DNA from: Arenimonas donghaensis DSM 18148 = HO3-R19
Lineage (GTDB): Bacteria > Pseudomonadota > Gammaproteobacteria > Xanthomonadales > Xanthomonadaceae
Direction: 5' to 3'
DNA length: 64,000 nucleotides
NCBI RefSeq assembly: GCF_000743535.1
Contig: NZ_AVCJ01000001.1
Coordinates: 1 to 64,000 of the forward strand
Numbering within the stretch: the first letter of the stretch is position 1; every line of letters begins with the position of its first letter. Below, piece after piece: positions 40,832 through 50,399 of this stretch. Below the pieces are notes generated by a model. It had not been told where the DNA came from. It searched no databases and was given only the letters and a program-made list of their open reading frames with translations. The translations under genes were made by a program, and so were the position numbers.

Positions 40832-42775
40832 ATGATGACCAAGCTCGCGAGAATCCTGCCGGTCGGACTGCTGGCCGCCCTGCTGCTCGCGGCCTGCGGC
40901 GGTGAGTCCGAATCCGACCCGACCACTGCCGGCACCCCGGCGGCGCCGGTGACGGTCGACCCCGAAGAGCTCGAGCGCGAGGTGGTGCTGGCGCCGAGAC
41001 CGGAGGAAGTGGACGTGCCGGCCTGGACGCCGGACGTTCCCGCGGTCGCCGGCGACGGCATCCGCCGGGCGCTGGCCGCCGCCAGGGACGCGGAGGCGCA
41101 GGGCCGGCTGTTCGTGCCGCCGGCGGACCTGGCCGGCGTGCCGCCGGCGCAAACCGCCCCGGACGCGCCGGGTGACGTCAGTGCCGAAGCCGCACCGGCG
41201 CCGGATCCGGAGCCGGGTGCCATGGAATGGCTGCTGGGCGTGCTGGCGACCGACGGGGACAACGCAGAAGCGCTGGCTGGCGTGGAACGCATCCTGGCGG
41301 AAGTCCTGCGTCGCGGCCGCGTCGCCCTGACCGAGGGGCGCTTCGTGGACGCCGAACGTGCCGAGCGGCTGGCGGCGCGCGCCCAACCGCAGCATCCGGA
41401 CCTCGCGGCTTACCGCGAGGCACTGGCCGCCGCACGCCGGGCACAGGACGCGGTGCACCTGGCCGAAGCCCGCGCCGCGGCCAACCGCATCTTCAAGCCC
41501 GAAGGCGAGGGTGCGGTGGCGGCCTACCGCAGCGCGCTGCGCGCATTCCCCGACTACCTGCCGGCCAGCGACGGCCTGGCCAGGCTGCAGGCGCGGCACC
41601 TGGACCGCGCCCTTGCCGCGGCCCAGAACGGCGACTACCCGGCCTCCGAACGCCTGCAATCGGAGGCCGCCCGCATCGTGCCCGATTCGGCGGCCATGCA
41701 GGACATGCTGGCGCGCATCGTCGAACTGCGCCAGGCACGCACCGAAACGCTGCTCGCCCAGGGCCACGCGGCCGTGGACGCGCTCGACCTGGAGCTGGCG
41801 GCGCGACGCCTGGAAGAAGCCGAACAGGTGTCGCTGCAGGCGCAGGGCCTGGACAGCCTGCGCGAACGCATCGAGCTGGCGCGCCACTACGGGCATTTCC
41901 GTCCCGGCCAGGTGTTCCGCGAACCGCTGGCCTCCGGCGGCGAGGCACCGGAGATGGTGGTGTTGGCCTATGGCGAGTTCAGGATGGGGTCGCCCGAGGA
42001 CGAACGCGGACGGCTGGAAAACGAAGGCCCGCGACACACGGTTTCGTTCGAGCGCGGCTTCGCCATCGCCCGCAACGAAACCACCGTGGCCGACTTCCGC
42101 GCCTTCGTCGAAGCCAGCGGCCATCGTTCGCTGGCCACCCGCCGCGGTCGCTCCACGGTGTACGACGAGAAGGGCGGGGTCATGGGTGAACACGGCCGCG
42201 TCGACTGGCGGCGGGACTACGCCGGCGCCCCGGCCAAGCCCGACCTGCCGGTGGTGCACGTGGCCTTCGAAGACGCCCAGGCCTACGCCGCCTGGCTATC
42301 GGCCCAGACCGGCCAGCGCTACCGCCTGCCCAGCGAGGCGGAGTTCGAATATGCGCTGCGCGCGGGACGCGACGAAGCCTGGCCCTGGGGCAACGGGACG
42401 CCGACCCGCGTGGTCGGCAACCTGACCGGCGACGGTGACCAGTCGCGGCTCAAGCGACAGTGGGCGAACGCGATTCCCGGCTACGACGACGGCCACTGGG
42501 GGCCAGCGCCGGTGCGCAGCTACCCGGCGGAAGCCTTCGGCACCTTCGACCTGGTCGGCAACGTCAGCGAATGGGTGCTCGACTGCTGGCACGACAGCTA
42601 CCGGCGGGCACCGCGCGACGGCAGTGCCTGGGTCAACCCCGGGTGCAGCGACCGGGTCATCCGCGGCGCGTCCTGGGCCAGTTCACTCGATCGCGCGCGC
42701 TCTGCCTACCGCCAGTCGACGCCGGCCGACACCACCAATGCCCGGCTGGGCTTCCGGGTGGTTCGCGAACTCTAG
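40832..42775 (+). CDS. Lipoprotein with helical repeats and a SUMF1/FGE-sulfatase domain
   Basis: A 647-residue lipoprotein; signal MMTKLARILPVGLLAALLLA ends at lipobox LAAC. Residues about 40-360 are an Ala-rich helical TPR-like region. The C-terminal 260 residues are a SUMF1 (formylglycine-generating enzyme-like) fold: EFRMGSPEDERGRLENEGPR, RLPSEAEFEYALRAG, LVGNVSEWVLD and RVIRGASWASS. The copper-binding cysteine pair of true FGEs is absent from the GASW region, so it is unlikely to make formylglycine. It may be a carbohydrate-binding or protein-interaction module. It is divergent from rnd. Confidence 0.82.
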   Translation: MMTKLARILPVGLLAALLLAACGGESESDPTTAGTPAAPVTVDPEELEREVVLAPRPEEVDVPAWTPDVPAVAGDGIRRALAAARDAEAQGRLFVPPADLAGVPPAQTAPDAPGDVSAEAAPAPDPEPGAMEWLLGVLATDGDNAEALAGVERILAEVLRRGRVALTEGRFVDAERAERLAARAQPQHPDLAAYREALAAARRAQDAVHLAEARAAANRIFKPEGEGAVAAYRSALRAFPDYLPASDGLARLQARHLDRALAAAQNGDYPASERLQSEAARIVPDSAAMQDMLARIVELRQARTETLLAQGHAAVDALDLELAARRLEEAEQVSLQAQGLDSLRERIELARHYGHFRPGQVFREPLASGGEAPEMVVLAYGEFRMGSPEDERGRLENEGPRHTVSFERGFAIARNETTVADFRAFVEASGHRSLATRRGRSTVYDEKGGVMGEHGRVDWRRDYAGAPAKPDLPVVHVAFEDAQAYAAWLSAQTGQRYRLPSEAEFEYALRAGRDEAWPWGNGTPTRVVGNLTGDGDQSRLKRQWANAIPGYDDGHWGPAPVRSYPAEAFGTFDLVGNVSEWVLDCWHDSYRRAPRDGSAWVNPGCSDRVIRGASWASSLDRARSAYRQSTPADTTNARLGFRVVREL

Positions 42776-42791
42776 GCGCGGCGCGGGGCCG

Positions 42792-43289
42792 TCAGCGGGC
42801 GCGGGATTTCGGCGTGCGCGTCGTCTTGCGGGCCGTCGTGCCGGACACACCGCCGCCGCTGCCCAGGCCCTGCTGGAAGGAACGCCAGATATCGAGGTTG
42901 CGCTCGGCGAGCTGGTTGAGCAGCGCCCAGGGCGCCTGGCCGACGAGCTGGCCGATCTGGCCGCGGATCTGCTGCTGCTGTTCCAGGAAGAACTGCAGGC
43001 TGCGCTCCAGGAAGCTGCCCAGGTGGCCTTGCATCGAGTCGCCGCGGAAGCGGATGACCTGGGTCAGCAGCTCGGTGGTGAAGATCGGCTGCCCGTGCTC
43101 TTCGTGCTCGGCGATGATCTGCATCAGCACGGGCCGGGTGATGTCGTTGCCGCTGCGGGCGTCGCGCACCACGAAGTTTTCGCCGTCCACGATCAGCTGG
43201 CGGACGTCCTCAAGCGTGACGTAGCTGGAAATCTCGGTGTCGTAAAGGCGGCGGTTCGGGTACTTCTTGATGATGCGGACATGCGACAT
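42792..43289 (-). CDS. phaR: Polyhydroxyalkanoate synthesis regulator PhaR-like
   Basis: A 165-residue protein with the PHB_acc_N DNA-binding domain (VRIIKKYPNRRLYDTEISSY) and a PHB_acc segment (DITRPVLMQIIAEHEEHGQP). The tail is Gln-rich then basic. In producers PhaR represses phasin and PHA genes and senses the polymer. No PHA synthase or phasin gene is in this window, so the target is elsewhere, or the protein has another role. I chose ATG 43289, where homology begins. Confidence 0.88.
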   Translation of the reverse strand: MSHVRIIKKYPNRRLYDTEISSYVTLEDVRQLIVDGENFVVRDARSGNDITRPVLMQIIAEHEEHGQPIFTTELLTQVIRFRGDSMQGHLGSFLERSLQFFLEQQQQIRGQIGQLVGQAPWALLNQLAERNLDIWRSFQQGLGSGGGVSGTTARKTTRTPKSRAR

Positions 43290-43375
43290 GCAGGGCACCG
43301 GAAGTTCGCGACGGCAGGCGGGCTCCGGAGCATCCCCCAGCGGTCGCCGGGATGCAAGCAAGCGGCCCGCGGCCT

Positions 43376-44266
43376 TCACGCGCCTGCGACCGGGGCGAGC
43401 GGGCGCGTGCGCGGAATGCGATCCGGGTCGAAGTGGGGCAGTGCCGCCACCAGCGCATCGGCGGCGTGCCCGGCGCGGGGCAGGCATCGTGGCTCCTGGC
43501 CCAGGAAGCACCAGGCCGCGTGCAGTGCCGGCAGGGGCGCCTGCGCATCGACGGGCAGGGCGGCCAGCGACTTGCCGAGCTTGAGACCCTGCTCGTCGAG
43601 CACCAGCGGCAGGTGCGCGTAACCCGGCGTCGGCAGGCCCAGGCAGTGCTGCAGGTAAATCTGCCGCGGCGTGGAATCGAGCAGGTCGGCGCCGCGCACG
43701 ACATCGGTGATGCCCTGCGCCGCGTCGTCGACGACCACCGCCAGCTGGTAGGCCCAGAAACCGTCGGCCCGGCGCAGCACGAAATCGCCGACCTCGCTTT
43801 CGAGGTCCTGGCTGAATTCGCCCTGGATGCGGTCCTGGAAGCCAAGGCGTCCTTCGGGGACGCGCAGGCGCACTGCCGGCGATCGCCTGGGCCGGGGCCT
43901 TCCCACGCAGCGTTTGTGAATGCCGGCGACCGCCGCCAGGTCGCTACGGCTGCAGTGGCATTCAAAGGCATGGCCAGCAGCCAGCAGGCTGTCCACGGCC
44001 GCCGCGTAGGCGTCGCCGCGGGTGGACTGGACCCAGGGGACGGCGTCCGGCACCAGGCCGAATCGCTCGAGCGCGGCGCACTGCTGCCGGGCCGCGCCGG
44101 GAACTTCACGCGGGGGGTCGAGGTCTTCGATCCGGACCAGCCACTGGCCGCCGGCCCGGCGCGCGAACAGCCAGCTGCCCAGCGCCGCGACCAGCGAGCC
44201 AAAGTGCAGCGGACCGGTCGGCGAGGGTGCGAAGCGGCCCCGGTAGGGCGGGTCTGGGTTCATCAC
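43376..44266 (-). CDS. gluQ: Glutamyl-Q tRNA(Asp) synthetase
   Basis: A 296-residue truncated glutamyl-tRNA synthetase homologue, catalytic domain only, that attaches glutamate to queuosine in tRNA-Asp. The class I HIGH motif is HFGS in RFAPSPTGPLHFGSLVAALG, and the KMSKS-like motif is KLGKS. The zinc ligands ECHCSRSD and the later cysteine are present. The start may be 44266 or the next ATG at 44263. It is divergent from htpX and 86 bases upstream of phaR on the same strand. Confidence 0.94.
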   Translation of the reverse strand: MMNPDPPYRGRFAPSPTGPLHFGSLVAALGSWLFARRAGGQWLVRIEDLDPPREVPGAARQQCAALERFGLVPDAVPWVQSTRGDAYAAAVDSLLAAGHAFECHCSRSDLAAVAGIHKRCVGRPRPRRSPAVRLRVPEGRLGFQDRIQGEFSQDLESEVGDFVLRRADGFWAYQLAVVVDDAAQGITDVVRGADLLDSTPRQIYLQHCLGLPTPGYAHLPLVLDEQGLKLGKSLAALPVDAQAPLPALHAAWCFLGQEPRCLPRAGHAADALVAALPHFDPDRIPRTRPLAPVAGA

Positions 44267-44343
44267 GACTTGAATTTAACCGTCACTGAGACAATTTAAC
44301 CCCAGAACGGCGGCGAAGCCGCCATCCCCACGAGAGAGACCCC

Positions 44344-45231
44344 ATGTTCAAGCGAGTCGGACTATTCATTGCCACCAACCTCGCGGTGCTGGTGTTGCTG
44401 GGCATCGTGATGAGCGTGCTGCAGAACGTCTTCGGCGTCACCCTGGGCAACAACGGCGCGCTGCTGCTGTTCGCGGCCGTGTTTGGTTTCGGCGGCGCCT
44501 TCATTTCGCTGGCCATTTCCAAGTGGATGGCCAAGCGCAGCACCGGCCTGCACCTGATCACCGAACCGCGCAACGAAGGCGAAGCCTGGCTGCAAGCCAC
44601 GGTGAAGCGCCAGGCCGAAGCGGCCGGCATCGCGATGCCCGAGGTGGGCATCTACGATGCGCCGGAGATCAACGCCTTCGCCACGGGCCCGAGCCGCAAC
44701 AACGCGCTGGTGGCGGTGTCCACCGGCCTGCTTCGCAGCATGACCCGCGACGAGGCGGAGGCGGTGCTGGCGCATGAAGTCAGCCACGTGGCCAACGGCG
44801 ACATGGTGACGATGGCGCTCATCCAGGGCGTGCTCAACACCTTCGTGATCTTCCTGTCGCGCATCGTCGGCCGGGTCATCGACGCGGCGCTGAGCGGCAA
44901 CCGGGACGGCGGCACGGGCCCGTTCTACTTCATCACGGTGCTGGTGCTGGACGTCATCTTCGGCGTGCTCGCCTCGGTGGTGGCGATGTGGTTCAGCCGC
45001 TGGCGCGAGTTCCGTGCCGATGCGGGCGGTGCCCGCCTGGCCGGTCGCGAAAAGATGATCGCCGCGCTCGAGCGGCTCAACCAGACCTACGGCCAGACCA
45101 CCTTGCCGAGCGAAGTCCGCGCCTTCGGCATTTCCGGCGCGGTCGGCCACGGCCTGCGCCGCCTGTTCATGACCCATCCGCCGCTGACCGAGCGCATCAA
45201 CGCCCTGCGCAAGATGCCTGCGACGATCTGA
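44344..45231 (+). CDS. htpX: Membrane zinc metalloprotease HtpX
   Basis: A 295-residue M48 protease of inner-membrane quality control. Two N-terminal membrane segments (about 7-27 and 38-58) precede the zinc site HEVSH (H144, E145, H148); two more hydrophobic segments (about 160-178 and 195-215) are followed by the third ligand region [12 protein letters not shown]. It works beside FtsH on misfolded membrane proteins. GAGAGA precedes ATG 44344. Confidence 0.95.
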   Translation: MFKRVGLFIATNLAVLVLLGIVMSVLQNVFGVTLGNNGALLLFAAVFGFGGAFISLAISKWMAKRSTGLHLITEPRNEGEAWLQATVKRQAEAAGIAMPEVGIYDAPEINAFATGPSRNNALVAVSTGLLRSMTRDEAEAVLAHEVSHVANGDMVTMALIQGVLNTFVIFLSRIVGRVIDAALSGNRDGGTGPFYFITVLVLDVIFGVLASVVAMWFSRWREFRADAGGARLAGREKMIAALERLNQTYGQTTLPSEVRAFGISGAVGHGLRRLFMTHPPLTERINALRKMPATI

Positions 45232-45238
45232 GGGTGGT

Positions 45239-47314
45239 TCAGCCGAAGTCGTAGTTCATCTGCGGGCCGGGGGTGGCCAGGAAGTTGCCTTCGACGAAGT
45301 CGACCCCCATGCCGAAGAGCACGCTCATGGTGGACGCATCGGAAACGAACTCCGCCAGCGCCAGCTTGCCTTCGGCGTGGGCCTTTTCGACGATCCCGCG
45401 CACCTGCTTCTGAACGTCCGGGTTCTTGCCCAGTTCGGTGATGAAGCTGCGGTCGATCTTGAGGATGGCCGGGTCGAAGTGGGTCAGCATCTGGAAGGAG
45501 TTCAGGCCGGTGCCGAACTGTTCCAGGGCCAGCCTGCAGCCCATGGCCGAAACCGACTTCTGGAACGACTGCAGTGACTTGAGGTGGGTGAACACCTTCG
45601 ATTCCGGAATCTGCAGCACCAGGCGCTCGCCGGCCACGCCATGGGCCTTGAGCTGTTCGGCGATGTGTTTTTCAAGGCCACCTTCGACCAGCGAGGCCGG
45701 GGTGATCTTGACGAACAGGTTGGTGGTCTTGCCGGCCTTCTCGCGTTCGGCGATGACGCCGATGGCGTGGCTGATCACCCAGCGGTCGATGTCGTCGAGC
45801 AGGCCGTGTTCTTCGGCGATGGCCAGGTAGGTGACCGGCGGGATCACTTCGCCGCTCGGCCCCTTCATCCGCAGGTAGACGTCGTAGTTTTCTTCCTCGG
45901 CGCCGGTGAGGCTGATGATCGGCTGGTAGTGCAGCACGAACTGGTCGCCGGCCAGGGCTTCGCGGATGCGCAGCACCCAGGCCTGGATGCGCTCTTCCTC
46001 GGCGCGGTCACGAGCGGCCGGGTCGAAGATCTCGATGCGGTTGCCGCCCATGCCTTCGCAGGACGCCAGGCACTGGCTGGACTTGCCCATCACCTGGGTG
46101 ACCGAGGCGATGCGTTCGCCGATCTGCACGCCGCCGACGCTGACGCTCAGGTTCACCGAACGCTCGCCCAGCTCGAGGATGTGGTCCTTGAAGGCCTCGC
46201 GGATGCGTTCGGCCTGCTTCTGGCTCTGGTTGTGGTCGTGGGCCAGGCACAGCACGGCGAAACCGTGGTCGCTCATGCGCGCCAGCATCGTGTCCTTGTC
46301 CAGCGCGCCGGTGAGCCGGTCGGCCACGCCCTTGATCAGTTCGTCGGCGCCGGCCAGGCCGATCTCGGCCAGCAGGTTCTCGTAGTGGTCCGGTTCCACC
46401 AGCAGCAGGGCCTGCTTGTCCTTGCCTTCGGTGGCGCGCATCACGGCGGCTTCGAGCTCGCTCATGAAATGCTGGCGATTGAACAGGCCGGTGAGCTGGT
46501 CGCGCTGGCGAAGGGTGTCGAGCTCCTTCACCATTTCCGCGTCCACCGCCTGCTGGCGGAAGACGATCTGCAGGCAGTTCTCGCCTTCGTAGGTGGCCGG
46601 GGTGAACTCCATCACCGCGTCGAAGACGCTGCCGTCGGCGCGCTGGGCCTGCAGTTCGAGCTGGCGCGGCGGCGCTTCGCCCTTGCTCATCTTCTTGAGC
46701 AGCTGGCGGAAGGTGTCGGCGTGCGCCGGCGCGACCAGGTCGAGCACGGTCAGGCCTTCGATTTCCTCGAAGTCCTCGAAGCCGAACATTTCCAGGTAGG
46801 CGTCATTGGCGCGGATGTGCATGCCCTCGTGCACGTAGGCGATCGGGTCGCGCGAGGAGGCGATGAGCGCATCGCAGCGGCGCTCGGTTTCGCGCAGCGA
46901 GGCTTCCAGGTGGCGCAGGCCACGGCGCGCCTGCAGCGCGGAGAACTCCGAGCGCACCACCGCCTGGATGTGTTCGGCGCGGCCACGGATGGCGACGTCG
47001 CGGGTGCCGGCGGCCAGGGCCGCCAGCGCCACTTTTTCGTCAAGCGTGGTGACCGAGGCGATTACCGGGATGTCCTTGCCGGTGGCGGTGACCCGCTCGA
47101 GCACGGTGGCCAGTGGCAGGTACTTCGCTTCAAAGGCGGCGATGACGATGTCGGCGCTCTGCTTGGCCAGCAGTTCGACCAGTTCGTCTTCGGATTCGGG
47201 GCGCTGCGGACGCACCGCCATGCCCCCGTTTCGCAGGTGGCTGATGATTTGTTCGGCGTCGTCCAGGCGGTCTTCCACCAGGAGCAAACGGATCACGGCA
47301 TCCTGCTGTGCCAT
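45239..47314 (-). CDS. fimX: FimX-like degenerate GGDEF-EAL c-di-GMP receptor
   Basis: A 691-residue protein, the same length as Pseudomonas FimX, with REC, PAS, GGDEF and EAL domains in order. All enzyme sites are degenerate: the receiver has AAFE where the phospho-aspartate is expected (about 58-62), GGDEF is replaced by SDHGF (348-352), and EAL by VYL (479-481). It should therefore bind c-di-GMP in the EAL domain, not make or break it. FimX promotes type IV pilus assembly with PilZ and PilB. AAGGAG stands eight bases before ATG 47314, which decides the start over ATG 47338. No pilus genes are near. Confidence 0.9.
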   Translation of the reverse strand: MAQQDAVIRLLLVEDRLDDAEQIISHLRNGGMAVRPQRPESEDELVELLAKQSADIVIAAFEAKYLPLATVLERVTATGKDIPVIASVTTLDEKVALAALAAGTRDVAIRGRAEHIQAVVRSEFSALQARRGLRHLEASLRETERRCDALIASSRDPIAYVHEGMHIRANDAYLEMFGFEDFEEIEGLTVLDLVAPAHADTFRQLLKKMSKGEAPPRQLELQAQRADGSVFDAVMEFTPATYEGENCLQIVFRQQAVDAEMVKELDTLRQRDQLTGLFNRQHFMSELEAAVMRATEGKDKQALLLVEPDHYENLLAEIGLAGADELIKGVADRLTGALDKDTMLARMSDHGFAVLCLAHDHNQSQKQAERIREAFKDHILELGERSVNLSVSVGGVQIGERIASVTQVMGKSSQCLASCEGMGGNRIEIFDPAARDRAEEERIQAWVLRIREALAGDQFVLHYQPIISLTGAEEENYDVYLRMKGPSGEVIPPVTYLAIAEEHGLLDDIDRWVISHAIGVIAEREKAGKTTNLFVKITPASLVEGGLEKHIAEQLKAHGVAGERLVLQIPESKVFTHLKSLQSFQKSVSAMGCRLALEQFGTGLNSFQMLTHFDPAILKIDRSFITELGKNPDVQKQVRGIVEKAHAEGKLALAEFVSDASTMSVLFGMGVDFVEGNFLATPGPQMNYDFG

Positions 47315-47415
47315 CCGGGGCACTCCTTTACGTATCAATGGCTTGCACGGGGGGATTGAGACAATACCAGAATGCCGCCGGGGGCAACATCCTGTCCGAA
47401 GGTCCGGCCTTGGTT

Positions 47416-48438
47416 CTACAACGGGGTCTTGGCCGGTGCCCCGGCCACTTCACGGACCAGCCTGGGCACCAGGTAGCCCGGCAGCGAGGCGGCGAGCGCC
47501 TCGTGCAGTTCGCGGGCCCGGTCGTCCGGGACTTCGAAGTGCGCGGTGCCGGCGACGCGGTCGAGCTGGTGCAGGTAGTAGGGCAGCACGCCGGCGGCGA
47601 ACAGCCGCTCCGAGAGGCCTGCCAGCGCCGGCAGCGAGTCGTTGACGCCGCGCAGCAGCACCGCCTGGTTGAGCAGGTGCGCGCCGGTGTCGCGCAGGCG
47701 CGCCAGGGCGGCGCTCACGTCCTGGTCGATTTCGTTGCCGTGGTTGGCATGGATGACCACGACCACCGGCCAGGGCAGGCCGGCCAGCCAGGCCTGCAGC
47801 TCCTGGTCCACGCGCTCGGGCAGGACCACGGGCAGCCGGGTGTGCAGGCGCAGCCGGCGTACGTGCGGCAGCCGGGCCAGGGCGGTGGTGAACTCGGCCA
47901 GCTTGGCGGTGGACAGCGACAGGGGGTCGCCGCCGGACAGCAGCACCTCGCTGACGCTGGTGTCGGCGGCCAGGTAGTCCAGGGCTTCGCGCCAGTTGGC
48001 GGCGGCCGCCGTCTGTTCGGCGTAGGGGTAATGCCGCCGGAAGCAGTACCGGCAGTGCACGGCACAGCTGCCGGTGGCCACCAGCAGCACCCGCCCCTGG
48101 TATTTGTGGATCACGCCGGTGCCACCGCCGGCCGCCAGGTCGCCGACGGCGTCCAGGCCGAAGCCCGGTACCTGCCGGTCCTCGTCGTCCAGCGGAAGAA
48201 CCTGGCGCAGGAGCGGGTCGTGCGGGTCGCCATGGCGCATACGGCCGACGAATCCCCGGGGAACGCGCAGCGGGAACTGGCGGCCGGCTTCCGGCGACAG
48301 GCGCCCGGCCAGCTCGTCCAGGCCCAGCAGGCCCAGCAGTTCGGCGGGGTCGCGGACGGCCTCGCGCCATAGCTGCTGCCACCGCCCCGGCGGGGCGGAC
48401 GGTTCAGGCTGCAGGGTAGGGGCGGGGGCGGTTATCAT
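47416..48438 (-). CDS. epmB: EF-P (R)-beta-lysylation protein EpmB (lysine 2,3-aminomutase family)
   Basis: A 340-residue radical SAM/PLP enzyme that makes (R)-beta-lysine, which EpmA attaches to EF-P. The cluster motif is C125, C129, C132 in [16 protein letters not shown]; the SAM region is [10 protein letters not shown]; the PLP lysine is K337 in the C-terminal GAPAKTPL. It is divergent from efp, its substrate, with only 43 bases between the start codons. epmA is not in the window. Confidence 0.94.
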   Translation of the reverse strand: MITAPAPTLQPEPSAPPGRWQQLWREAVRDPAELLGLLGLDELAGRLSPEAGRQFPLRVPRGFVGRMRHGDPHDPLLRQVLPLDDEDRQVPGFGLDAVGDLAAGGGTGVIHKYQGRVLLVATGSCAVHCRYCFRRHYPYAEQTAAAANWREALDYLAADTSVSEVLLSGGDPLSLSTAKLAEFTTALARLPHVRRLRLHTRLPVVLPERVDQELQAWLAGLPWPVVVVIHANHGNEIDQDVSAALARLRDTGAHLLNQAVLLRGVNDSLPALAGLSERLFAAGVLPYYLHQLDRVAGTAHFEVPDDRARELHEALAASLPGYLVPRLVREVAGAPAKTPL

Positions 48439-48460
48439 AGGCGGCTATACCCATTGTAAC
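48432..48460 (+). promoter_or_regulatory. Candidate efp promoter overlapping the epmB start
   Basis: TTATCA (48432-48437, 4/6 to -35) and TGTAAC (48455-48460, 4/6 to -10) are 17 bases apart on the plus strand. The -35 covers the epmB start codon. On the minus strand TATAGC lies five bases before the epmB ATG, which would imply a leaderless epmB message. Confidence 0.45.
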
Positions 48461-48481
48461 CGCGACACTCAGGAGCAACGC

Positions 48482-49048
48482 ATGGCCAGCTATGGCATGA
48501 ACGACGTCAAGAACGGCATGAAGATCATCGTCAACGGCGAGCCGTGCGTGATCACCGACACCGAATACGTCAAGCCGGGCAAGGGCCAGGCCTTCACCCG
48601 CATCAAGTACCGCTTCATCAAGTCCGGCCGTACGGTCGAGCTGACCATGAAGGCCACCGACAGCCTCGAGGCCGCCGACGTCGTCGATACCGACATGCGT
48701 TTCCTGTACGCGGACGGCGAGTTCTGGCACTTCATGGACCCCGACACCTTCGAGCAGGTGCAGTGCGACGAAGCCGGCATCGGCGACACCCGGAACTACC
48801 TCAAGGGCGAGGAAGACTGCGTGGTCACCCTGTGGAACGGCACCCCGATTTCCGTGCAGGCGCCGAACTTCGTCGAGCTCAAGATCGTCGAAACCGATCC
48901 GGGCGTGCGTGGCGACACCTCGGGCGGCGGCGGCAAGCCGGCCAAGCTCGAGACCGGTGCGGTGGTGCGCGTGCCGCTGTTCGTCAACCAGGACGAAGTG
49001 ATCAAGGTGGACACCCGCTCCGGCGAGTACGTCTCCCGGGTCAAGTGA
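48482..49048 (+). CDS. efp: Elongation factor P
   Basis: A 188-residue translation factor that rescues ribosomes stalled at polyproline. The modified lysine K34 sits in KPGKGQA, the E. coli-type loop for beta-lysylation, which agrees with the divergent epmB gene. Three beta-barrel domains follow; the signature is [10 protein letters not shown]-like ([15 protein letters not shown] at the C-terminus). AGGAG precedes ATG 48482. It is first in the efp-mtaD-ubiG-mupP run. Confidence 0.98.
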   Translation: MASYGMNDVKNGMKIIVNGEPCVITDTEYVKPGKGQAFTRIKYRFIKSGRTVELTMKATDSLEAADVVDTDMRFLYADGEFWHFMDPDTFEQVQCDEAGIGDTRNYLKGEEDCVVTLWNGTPISVQAPNFVELKIVETDPGVRGDTSGGGGKPAKLETGAVVRVPLFVNQDEVIKVDTRSGEYVSRVK

Positions 49049-49052
49049 CCTG

Positions 49053-50399
49053 ATGACGACGAGTACCGCGCCGCAGGCCTGCGACCTGCTGATCGAAGCC
49101 GGCTGGGTGGTCCCGGTCGAGCCGGCCGGCGTGGTGCTCGAAGACCATGCCGTGGCCATTGCTGGTGGCCGCATCCTCGCGGTGCTGCCGCGCGAACAGG
49201 CCCGGGCACGCTACAGCGCAGCCGAGGTCGTGTCGCGACCCGGGGCCGCGCTCATGCCCGGCCTGGTCAACAGCCACTGCCACAACCCGATGACCCTTCT
49301 GCGCGGTGTCGCCGACGACCTGCCGCTGATGGTGTGGCTGCAGGAACACATCTGGCCGGTCGAAGGCCAGGTGATCGGCCCCGAGTTCGTCGCCGACGGC
49401 ATCGAGCTGGCCGTGGCCGAGATGCTGCGCGGCGGCACCACCGCCTGCGCCGAGAACTATTTCTTCCCGGACGTGCAGGCCAGCACCTATTCGCGCCTGG
49501 GGTTCCGGGCCATGGTGGGCCTGCCGGTCATCGACTTCCCGACCGCCTGGGCGCGCACCCAGGACGAATATTTCGACAAGGGCCTGGAAGTGCACGACAA
49601 CTGGCGGCGCGATCCGCTGGTATCGCTGTGCTTCGTGCCGCATGCGCCCTATACGGTCAACGACGCGGCCTTCGAACGCATCCGCATGCTGGCCGACCAG
49701 CTCGACCTGGTCGTGCACTGCCACATCCACGAAACCGCCAACGAAAACGTCGAGGCGATGAAGACCCATGGCATGCGCCAGCTGGCGCGGCTCGACCGCC
49801 TGGGCCTGGTCAACGACCGGCTGATGGCGGTGCACATGACCGACCTGACCGACGGCGAGATCGCCCTGTGCGCCGAGCGCGGCGTGTCGGTGGTGCACTG
49901 CCCGGAATCGAACCTCAAGCTGGCGTCGGGTTTTTGCCCGGTGGCGAAGCTGCAAAAGGCCGGCATCACCCTGGGAATCGCCACCGACGGCTGCGCCAGC
50001 AACAACGACCTGGACATGTTCGGCGAGATGCGGACCGCGGCGCTGCTGGCCAAGGGCGTGGCGGGTGACCCCTCGGCGCTCGACGCCGCCAGCGCCCTGC
50101 GCGCGGCGACCCTGGGCAGTGCCCGGGCCATGGGCCTGGGTGACGCGATCGGCTCGATCGAGCCCGGCAAGCTCGCCGACCTGGCCTGCGTGGACCTGTC
50201 GCCGCTGGAAACCCAGCCACTGCACAACGTGATCTCCCAGCTGGTGTACGCCACCGGCCGCCACCAGGTCTGCGACGTCTGGGTCGCCGGCAAGGCGCGT
50301 GTCGCCGGCGGCAGGTTGCTCGACCTCGATGCCGACGCCATCCGCGCCAAGGCCAGGCGCTGGCGCGAGCGCATCGCCGGCCTGCGGGGCGGCGCATGA
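49053..50399 (+). CDS. mtaD: 5-methylthioadenosine / S-adenosylhomocysteine deaminase (TRZ/ATZ family)
   Basis: A 448-residue metal-dependent amidohydrolase. Metal ligands are in [12 protein letters not shown], the histidine in HCHIHET, the HMTDLTD histidine and the aspartate in [16 protein letters not shown]. In Pseudomonas the homologue PA3170, also next to ubiG and the HAD phosphatase gene, deaminates methylthioadenosine to methylthioinosine. That product is the substrate of the phosphorylase at 15378. The stop overlaps ubiG by four bases. Confidence 0.9.
   Translation: MTTSTAPQACDLLIEAGWVVPVEPAGVVLEDHAVAIAGGRILAVLPREQARARYSAAEVVSRPGAALMPGLVNSHCHNPMTLLRGVADDLPLMVWLQEHIWPVEGQVIGPEFVADGIELAVAEMLRGGTTACAENYFFPDVQASTYSRLGFRAMVGLPVIDFPTAWARTQDEYFDKGLEVHDNWRRDPLVSLCFVPHAPYTVNDAAFERIRMLADQLDLVVHCHIHETANENVEAMKTHGMRQLARLDRLGLVNDRLMAVHMTDLTDGEIALCAERGVSVVHCPESNLKLASGFCPVAKLQKAGITLGIATDGCASNNDLDMFGEMRTAALLAKGVAGDPSALDAASALRAATLGSARAMGLGDAIGSIEPGKLADLACVDLSPLETQPLHNVISQLVYATGRHQVCDVWVAGKARVAGGRLLDLDADAIRAKARRWRERIAGLRGGA

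Noticed and set aside
40742-42259. Long minus-strand extension of the rnd frame
   Set aside because: It is antisense to the SUMF1-like lipoprotein; RNase D homology begins at GTG 40741.
45584-47359. A 591-residue plus-strand frame across fimX
   Set aside because: Shadow of fimX: no ribosome binding site, no recognisable domain, and fimX has clear REC-PAS-GGDEF-EAL sequence.
47416-48438. Possible loss of the PLP lysine in EpmB (LHQLDRVAG)
   Set aside because: The PLP lysine of this family lies in the C-terminal KTPL motif, which is present (K337), so the enzyme looks intact.
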